Origin: Progne subis subis
Taxonomy: Eukaryota; Chordata; Aves; Passeriformes; Hirundinidae
Length of the DNA: 64,000 bases
Assembly (NCBI GenBank): GCA_022316685.1
Contig: JAKJHU010001333.1
Coordinates: 1 to 64,000, forward strand
Reading direction: 5' to 3'
Part shown: piece after piece, positions 57,017 through 64,000 of the stretch
Layout of the letters: the number at the start of each line of letters is the position of its first letter
Position numbering within the stretch: the first letter of the stretch is position 1
The notes under the pieces: generated by a model
Seen by the model: the letters and a program-made list of their open reading frames with translations, nothing else
Database searches by the model: none
What the model was told of the DNA's origin: nothing
Translations under genes and position numbers: made by a program

Positions 57017-59354
57017 TCACTGGTACACAGTGACCCTCCCTGATGGCCGGGAGAAAACTGCAGCTGGCAGTGCCACAACCATCCCTCCTTCCCTTCCAAC
57101 CTCCCTGTCTCTCTGCATCCCCCTTTCCCCTGGGACAACTCCCCCAGCCCAAGGGGACACAGCCACGCGCTCTCAGGACACTCTGGAGCCTTGCTCTGCC
57201 CCTCTGCCCCTTCCCCACCCCTTGCAGCCCTCCCAGGTTTTGGGCCGTGTCTCCCACGGAGGGAGCCCAGCAGGACTGCTCAGTACCCGAGTGCCCTGAG
57301 CCTGCTGGGGATAATTCCTCTGGGCTGTGCCGCTCTTGTCTGGGCTGTGCCTGCACTGCCAAGCTGCAGAGATGGCAGCTCAAGCCTTAGCAGTGCCCAG
57401 GCCCAGAGGCACAACAATTACCTCCAGTGACTGTGCCTGGCATGGCCTCCCTTCCTGCAGCAGGGGCTGCCATTGTGCCACTGCTTCCTCTGGAAAACTC
57501 GGTTGGCACCACAGTTTCTTCTTTCATTTCTGGAGAAAGAGAGACTTGGATCAGAGAGAACTGTCAAATACATTTATAAGGACCAAGAAAACACCTAGAT
57601 TCTTGGTATGACCAGAGCCCTCCCTCGTCCAAAGAGGTGCCCCACTTGGGCTGCTGGGACACAGGGGAAGGGCAGGGGCTCTCAGGGTGTGCATGGCCCA
57701 TGGGGCAGTTTGGGCTCCCTGTCAGCTGATGCCAAATGCCTTCCTGCAGAGCCTGGGGAGAAGCTGCAGCCAGACCAGGCCGGGAAACAGCCCTGCAGGG
57801 TGGGAAAGCAGCACGGGGCAGCCAGGCTGCCGTGGATCCCTTCCCGCTGTGCCGGGCCCGGCGTGTCCAGATGTGCAGAGAAAGGCCCCGCTGCTGAGCC
57901 TCAGGAGAAGGCTCAGGGACATGCACCCACCTTGTTGTCTCTGAAGTATTTCCTTCAATGTTTGCTGCATGGCTTCGGATGACTCCTGGGGTTTCTTGAG
58001 TCCTGTAGCTCTGTATTTCCTGTCGGAGGACCTTAGAGCAAAGAGTTTCCATTTGCCAGGAATGGATCCCACAAAGCCAGTGCTCAGCCTGTGGGGTCAG
58101 CAGGGACACACTACTCACCCCTGCGATGGGAGCTGGGCTTGTGTGCAGCAACCAGCAAAGGAGCTGGAGACACATCTGTAACTCAACATTCAGAAAACCT
58201 TCTGTAACCTCTGCTGATGTGCATGGGCAGTGCTGAGGCACAGGAGCAGTGAGGGGATCGTGCAGGGTGAGGGCACACACGGGCACGGCTCTGTCCTGGC
58301 ACTGCAGCGATGGCCCCTGGCCGTGCTGTGGGCTCTGAGCTGGCAGCTCACTCAGGGAAAAGGCCTTGACCTACCCTCAGCATCTCCCAGAGGCTCCATC
58401 CTGAATGTGGGTTGGTAATCCAGATCACCTTCACCAAGAGGCTTGGCTGCAAAGAAAGGCAGGACAGAAGAGACCCTATGGAGCTCCCACAGGAGATCCA
58501 AAGGCTCCCTGGGGCTGGCAAAGGAGCAGCACAAGGCACAGCCCCGGGGCACAGCCCTGGGCCAGGCCCCTTCCCTCTCTGCTCTTCTCCGTGGCTGCAC
58601 AGAGCACACAGAAGGACACCCTGGCACTGCGCAAGGGAAGAGCAGTGACAGCTAAATGCTCCTTCCTCCCACTGACAGCCATCCTGGGGATCACTCAGGG
58701 CTCCAGAAGGGAGCAGGGCAAGGTTTCTGGAACCCTTCAGCCATGAGATCATGTTCAGGGAAATGGCACGTGGGTGAGCTCTTGCCACACTGACAGGGAT
58801 TATTGTGACAGGAAAGGCACACTGAGAACTTGCCTTCAGTATCCTCCAAGGATTTAAAGTGGTTATGAGCCAGGGCTTCCAGATAATCCATGTTCTGATT
58901 CCAGTCTAGAAGGGAGCACAGATGAGGACCATTTCCATGTGTGCTGGGATCCCCCTCTGCCTTAGGGAACTGGGCACTGCCAGGGGGTCGGGGAAGGCCG
59001 TGGGAGGCCGATGTCCATGGACAGGGCCAAAGCTGCCCAGGGGCCTGGGGAGCTCTGGGCTGGCTCTGCTCACTCTGCACACTCTTTGCAGGCCCTGTGC
59101 ACCATCCCTGCAGGGGTGGCTGGAGCAGCCCAGGGCCCCTGGGGCTCTCTCATTTCCACAGAGGAAACCCTCCCTAAAGCCCGGGGCAAAACCATCCCCA
59201 AGGCTTCTTGGGGAGAAGGGAGCGCTGTCCTGGGAAAGGAGATCCAGGCCGCCGGCTCACCTGCTCCCTGCGCTCGCCATGGAGCAGCCTGGGCAGTCCT
59301 GGCAGGCAGGGCCACAGCCAGGAGGAGCAGGAGGAGCAGGCGAGCAAGGGCCAT
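57017..59354 (-). CDS. Six-exon gene for an unrecognised secreted protein
   Basis: Exons on the minus strand: 59261-59354, 58834-58905, 58371-58446, 57931-58088, 57422-57529, 57017-57057. Total 549 bp, 182 residues plus TGA. All exon phases join (introns in phase 1, 1, 2, 1, 1). Exon 1 starts in a good context (CACCATGG) and encodes MALARLLLLLLLAVALPART, a clear signal peptide. Intron 2 uses a GC donor (AG|GCAAGT); the others are GT-AG. The mature protein has no Cys and contains acidic, Pro-rich and Gln/Lys-rich parts (EAMQQTLKEILQRQQE may be helical). I do not recognise the family. An alternative exon 3 donor (end 58375) would put a stop at the start of exon 4. Doubts: the last exon touches the duplicated copy A, and no transcript evidence is available. 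The 54-copy array at 59519-60515 lies just upstream. Confidence 0.5.
58429..59190 (-). repeat. Segmental duplicate B (host gene exon 2-3 region)
   Basis: About 0.75 kb shared with 56295-57019 (direct) and 345-1114 (inverted). This copy has the open exons. Similarity to copy C runs about 25 bases past the end of copy A, so B and C share one boundary type. Confidence 0.8.
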
Positions 59355-59518
59355 GGTGCCTCGCCCTGTGTCAGTCCTGCTGCTCTTGCTGCAACCACTG
59401 TCTGCACAACGCTTCCAAATGTCAGCACCGCTGCTGCCGCCGATGCTGCCGCTGCAGTTGTGGTCAAGGACCAACTGCTGGGTCGTTGTGGTGCTGTGCA
59501 ACCACGGGGCTCTGGGAC

Positions 59519-60515
59519 CTCTGTGACCTCAGAGCCTGCTGTGACCTCAGAGCCTGCTGTGACCTCAGAGCCTGCTGTGACCTCAGAGCACTGCTGTGAC
59601 CTCAGAGCACTGCTGTGACCTCAGAGCCTGCTGTGACCTCAGAGCCTGCTGTGACCTCAGAGCACTGCTGTGACCTCAGAGCACTGCTGTGACCTCAGAG
59701 CCTGCTGTGACCTCAGAGCCTGCTGTGACCTCAGAGCCCTGCTGTGACCTCAGAGCCTGCTGTGACCTCAGAGCCCTGCTGTGACCTCAGAGCCTGCTGT
59801 GACCTCAGAGCACTGCTGTGACCTCAGAGCCCTGCTGTGACCTCAGAGCACTGCTGTGACCTCAGAGCACTGCTGTGACCTCAGAGCCCTGCTGTGACCT
59901 CAGAGCCCTGCTGTGACCTCAGAGCACTGCTGTGACCTCAGGCCTGCTGTGACCTCAGAGCACTGCTGTGACCTCAGAGCACTGCTGTGACCTCAGAGCC
60001 TGCTGTGACCTCAGAGCACTGCTGTGACCTGGGAGCCTGCTGTGACCTCAGAGCACTGCTGTGACCTCAGAGCAGTGGCTGTGACCTCAGAGCAGTGGTG
60101 TGACCTCAGAGCCTGCTGTGACCTCAGAGCACTGCTGTGACCTCAGAGCCTGCTGTGACCTCAGGCACTGCTGTGACCTCAGGCACTGCTGTGACCTCAG
60201 AGCCTGCTGTGACCTCAGAGCCCTGCTGTGACCTCAGGGCACTGCTGTGACCTCAGGCCTGCTGTGACCTCAGAGCCTGCTGTGATCTCAGAGCCTGCTG
60301 TGACCTCAGAGCACTGCTGTGACCTCAGAGCCTGCTGTGACCTCAGAGCCTGCTGTGACCTCAGAGCACTGCTGTGACCTCAGAGCCTGCTGTGACCTCA
60401 GAGCACTACTGTGACCTCAGAGCCCTGCTGTGACCTCAGAGCCTGCTGTGACCTCAGAGCACTGCTGTGACCTCAGAGCCTGCTGTGACCTCAGAGCACT
60501 GCTGTGACCTCATGG
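59519..60515. repeat. 54-copy 18/19-bp tandem array with TGACCT half-sites
   Basis: Units CTGCTGTGACCTCAGAGCC and variants, 18 or 19 bp, about 54 in a row. Nearly all contain TGACCT (AGGTCA on the minus strand, the coding strand of the neighbouring gene); rare variants read TGATCT. The array ends about 165 bp upstream of the start codon at 59354, so it occupies promoter space. Frames across it encode CDLRA repeats and are artefacts. Confidence 0.93.
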
Positions 60516-62626
60516 CCTTAGCTGTATCCCCAGAGTGTACCCCCATCTGTACTAATGGACTGCCTTGATTGTAAATGTTTGTCTTCATGAAATGGCCATG
60601 GCTGAACAAAACCTTTGTTTTGCCTGCTGACGTTGCTGCTCAGGCTGTGCCCCTGGAGATGCTCTTGATGGCTTGCTCTTTTTGGGGCCCTGCCACTGGA
60701 GGAGGTGCAGGCCCAGGTGATCCCAGTGAAGGAAATGTGCCCTCAGCCCAGGGACGCTCAGCATGGGCTCCCCCAGCCCCTCGGGGCCCCGCCGCTGGTC
60801 ACAGCAGCCCCTGCCTGGCTCCTGCCTGCCCACACCATGCTGGCCCTGCACACAGCTTGCTCTGCAAAGGGCTCCCAGAGCAGCTGCGACCATTGGGTCA
60901 CTCCTGTCTCTGTACTGACAGCTTTATACACAACAGCTTGCTGTCCTGTGGGCCTCGTAATGGAAAGAAAACACTCTGCTCCACTGCTGTTTGCTTTCTT
61001 TTCCTGGTCCTTGGCTGCAGGGACAGTGGAGGGGGGGTCTGCAGCCCCCGGGGCTGCTGCTCCCTGGCTATTGCTCTCAGGCATTCCTCTCAGCTGGGGT
61101 GAGAGAGCCCTGCAGGGCTGGTGCCCAGCCTGCAGCAAGCAGCGCTGCTCCTGCTGCTGAGACACCCGCTTTGGGCCTCTCTCCCTGGCACTCTGTGCTC
61201 TCCTGCTCTCCCTGGCCCAGCGTGAGGCGGGCTGGCTCAGGGTATGTGTCTGCTGAAGCCAAACTCCTCCTGCTCACCTTGCGGTGCCGAGAGAATTGAG
61301 AATCGCTGCATGTGGCTGCTGCTTCCCAAGGGGGCTCCTGGTGCAGGCACTGCTGCAGCATCCCTCCTGGCCTTGTGTTTGGGGGGTGGGATCCCAGCCC
61401 AGGGCTCTGCTGTGACACTGGGGACCCCGGCTAACTCCAGGATCTCTCCCAGGTCTCCTTCCTGAGCTTCATCCCATGGCTCAGCCCCAAGGGCCAGATG
61501 GGTATCAGGAATTTCACAGCCTACCATTGGTGACTCATAGTCAGAAAAACTTTAGCTGTGTTTCAAAACACCAGAGGCTGTGTTGTTTCCTTCCCACTGC
61601 GGATTTTCCATCGCCCCAGCCTCAGCCCCCGCAGCCTGCCTGGATGTCCTCCCGTGCCACTTCTGCAGTGCCCCTCGTCCAGGTCCCCCTGGTTCCGTGG
61701 GCAGCTCTTTAGGCCACTGAGGCCCCGCTCCTCCTTTTTTTGGGAGCACGACCGAGTGAGAGATGATTCGGGGCCTCAGCACCAAGACCTCCAGCAGCAG
61801 CGGTCGGTTCCGAGCGCACTTGGTGGCCGCGGGCAGTTGCCCACGGCTCTGGCAGGGATGTGGAGGGGAGGCCACGCAGGGGAGCAGCCCCCACGGCCCA
61901 GCCCTGCCCAGCCTGCAGCCCCTGGGTGTGCAGCAGCAGGTCCTGGCATGACAGAGGCAGCGGCTGGGCAGCGCAGCACGCATTGCACACGTCTGCCACG
62001 GGGATATGTTTGCAATATTGCGTATACATGCACTCCAAAATAAAAAAAATATGGCAAAGTGTGGCTTAATTTCAGAGGCATTGGGGAGGAATTATTACCA
62101 CTGCTTTCCTGGCTCATTTTTGGATATTTATATATATATATGTAATACTTAATAAAAACAATTTCTCAGCCTGGAAAGGGAGTTTTCAATCACAAGGGTT
62201 CTTGCTTCACTCCAGGAAAAGCGTAATTCAGTGTACCAGGCAGATTTTCTCTTAACACATTGCTGGTGTTCTCATGCTGCCACTCATTCGTAGAGATGGA
62301 ATAATTTCTCACTGTTTATGTTTGCTTTTGGTTTGGAAACAGTAGGAGAAAAAATGTGCCCCCTGTGAAGATTTGGTTAATGTGGGTCAGTTCTTCTTTC
62401 AGCTGCAGAAGCTGAGGGAGGAATTCACAGTGGTTTTCCCAGGCAGAATCTGATGCTGGTGCTTGTGCCGTTGGGGTCAGGAGAGGGCTCTTTCCTAGCA
62501 CAACTCACCATGCTGAGCTGCTGGGCATATCTGATTTGTTTTATGGTTTTTACTGACAGAGCAGCCAGGAATCGTCTAGCAGAGCCTAAAACAGATCTGT
62601 TGGTTCCTCTGAGTCAGCTCCAACTG
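60516..62626. other. Unique DNA, no supported gene
   Basis: Several open frames but no linked exons. One frame at 60959 encodes a signal-peptide-like start (MERKHSAPLLFAFFSWSLAAG) directly before a CTGCAGGG word, but the continuation is low complexity. AATAAA-type words lie near 62038 and 62150, with a TA repeat near 62130. Confidence 0.35.
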
Positions 62627-62999
62627 TGGTTGTTCAGCCTGGAGAAAAGGAGGCTCAGGGAGAACCTTCTGGCTCTCCACAACTCCCTGACAGGAGGGTG
62701 GAGCCAAGTGGGGCTCTGATCCCCAAAAACAAGGGACAGGACAAGAGGAAATGGCCTCAACTTGCAAATTTAATTTGGCCTCAGATTTGGAAATTAGGGA
62801 AAATTTCTCCATGGAAAAGGCTGCAAAGCATTGTAACAGGTTGCCCAGGGCAGTGGTGGAGTCAGCATGCCTGAAGTGTTCAAAAGACACGTTGATATGG
62901 CACTTGGTTTAGTGCTGAACAAGGTGGTGGTGGTGGATGAGGTTTGGATGATTGTAAAAGCCTTTCCCAGCCTTTAGGGTTCTATGATTCCATGATTCT
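62627..62999 (+). mobile_element. CR1 LINE 3' end fragment
   Basis: Matches the conserved CR1 3' region: GTTCAGCCTGGAGAA, GGACAAGAGGAAATGGCCTC, GGTTGCCCAGGG and a terminal GGTTCTATGATTCCATGATTCT, the short tandem typical of avian CR1 ends. It is 5'-truncated, as most bird copies are, and untranslated. Confidence 0.9.
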
Positions 63000-63059
63000 C
63001 AACCCGCCAGTGATAACAGAACCTAATTTCTCTTTGTGTAAATAACTTGGGTCACTCTC

Positions 63060-63115
63060 TGATGTCCATCCTCCATCCATGATGTCCATCCATCCATTGT
63101 CCATCCTCCAGTGCA
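63060..63115. repeat. TCCA microsatellite
   Basis: Imperfect TCCA tetranucleotides (CATCCATCCATTGTCCATCC). Confidence 0.8.
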
Positions 63116-64000
63116 TCTTCCAGAACATGGAAGGAATAAACCAGGTGTGAAAAGTGGAGAAGGAGAATGAGCCCTTCCTTTGGGAAGGGAACAGAAGATT
63201 CTGCCACATCCAGGGGAGGAGAAAAAGGAAAAGGGTTTGAGAAGCTGAAGTAGTGGCAGAGGGAGAAGAAATAAGAGGCGAGAGAAATGGTTTGTGCCAT
63301 GAATTGCAGGGCAGGCAGAGGACACCAGTGACCCAAAGAGTTTGGCACCTCCTTGCCATTAGGCAGCTGATCCCAAAAATTCATCTCTGCTCAAAGGGCA
63401 TACACAGCCTGGCTCCCCAGCACAGGTGCAGGAGGAGCATGAGGAAAACGGGGGATGGAACTACCTGAGTGTTTGCAGCAGGTTTTGCAGCCTGTGCTGA
63501 GCACCTTGGTCCTGGTTGCACTGTTCCCAGACACCAACACCATTAGATCAGGAGGGAGCTGATTTAATCAGTTATTAAAATAGTCAAATCATTTGATTTA
63601 AATGATAAGGACCATTTTAATTTTGCTGCTGCTGCTCAGAAGGCAGAGGATTGGACTGAAGCTGGAGCTTTTGAGGAAAGGCCAGATAGTGACAGGCAGG
63701 GCCAGGGAATGAAAACATGGCACCACCTCCATTTGGGAAGAATTATTTGCCCAGAAGGAGCCCAGCTCCAGAGAAACATCTCTGGAACCTCTTCAACAAA
63801 TAGTAGGGAGTTCATTCGTACAGCAAAAGATTTTCCTGGCCTCATTTACCCCTCCACATTCACTACACCTCTTCATTTCAAAAGCCACCACGGGAGCACT
63901 CTGCGCCGGAAGGCTCCTGCTTTGCACCAAGATGTTCTCTGTTCTGCTGCTGCTCCGTGCATCTTCTGGCTCCCTACCGCTGAAGGAAAAGAAATCTGTT
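63116..64000. other. Unique right edge, no gene seen
   Basis: Short open frames only; no repeat or exon recognised. Confidence 0.3.

Noticed and set aside
59519..60515. Possible CRISPR-like array
   Set aside because: Units are back-to-back 18-19 bp repeats with no unique spacers, in a vertebrate sequence.
60959..61160. Small secreted protein starting MERKHSAPLLF
   Set aside because: A signal-like start, but the continuation is low complexity and no splice partner or domain could be found.

Overview
The window is vertebrate nuclear DNA and reads as bird, most likely songbird. It has a CR1 LINE 3' end with the avian terminal repeat (62627-62999), several avian-type endogenous retroviruses (ERVs), an avian-expanded C2H2 zinc-finger gene, GC-rich minisatellites built on CCCAGT and ACCGRG words, and GT-AG introns. 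I see no bacterial genes, no CRISPR array, and no tRNA or rRNA gene. The chromosome cannot be told from the sequence.

The dominant structure is a very large imperfect inverted repeat. The left arm (about 345-23576) returns reverse-complemented as the right arm (about 29071-57019), around a spacer of about 5.5 kb. In order from the outside inward, each arm holds: a decayed fragment of a secreted-protein gene, an env-less ERVL-like provirus whose 3' LTR sits inside exon 3 of that fragment, a 15-bp-type minisatellite, a class I (gammaretrovirus-like) provirus with ACAC target-site duplications, a broken C2H2 zinc-finger gene, a CCCAGT minisatellite, a unique 0.5 kb block, an ACCGRG minisatellite, an AT-rich block with a P-loop exon fragment, a G-rich minisatellite, a CpG-island promoter with NRF1 and YY1 sites, and more ACCGRG minisatellite. 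Base differences, private insertions and minisatellite copy-number changes show the arms are diverged duplicates and not a simple assembly fold-back.

The arms disagree most between the pol gene of the outer provirus and the class I provirus. The left arm has its own gag and 5' LTR joined directly to minisatellite. The right arm has a different gag carrying a solo LTR, a different 5' LTR, and about 3 kb of additional host DNA (45.6-48.4 kb). This looks like recombination between related proviruses.

The spacer (23577-29070) holds more CCCAGT minisatellite, AT-rich unique DNA, a CpG-rich segment, a dispersed tandem block and a solo LTR (28519-29070) that ends exactly at the inner edge of the right arm.

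Outside the palindrome, 57017-59354 (minus strand) contains a six-exon, phase-consistent gene model for a secreted protein of 182 residues that I do not recognise. It is preceded by a 1 kb, 54-copy tandem array in which nearly every unit carries a TGACCT nuclear-receptor half-site. The remaining right edge is unique DNA, the CR1 fragment and a TCCA microsatellite.
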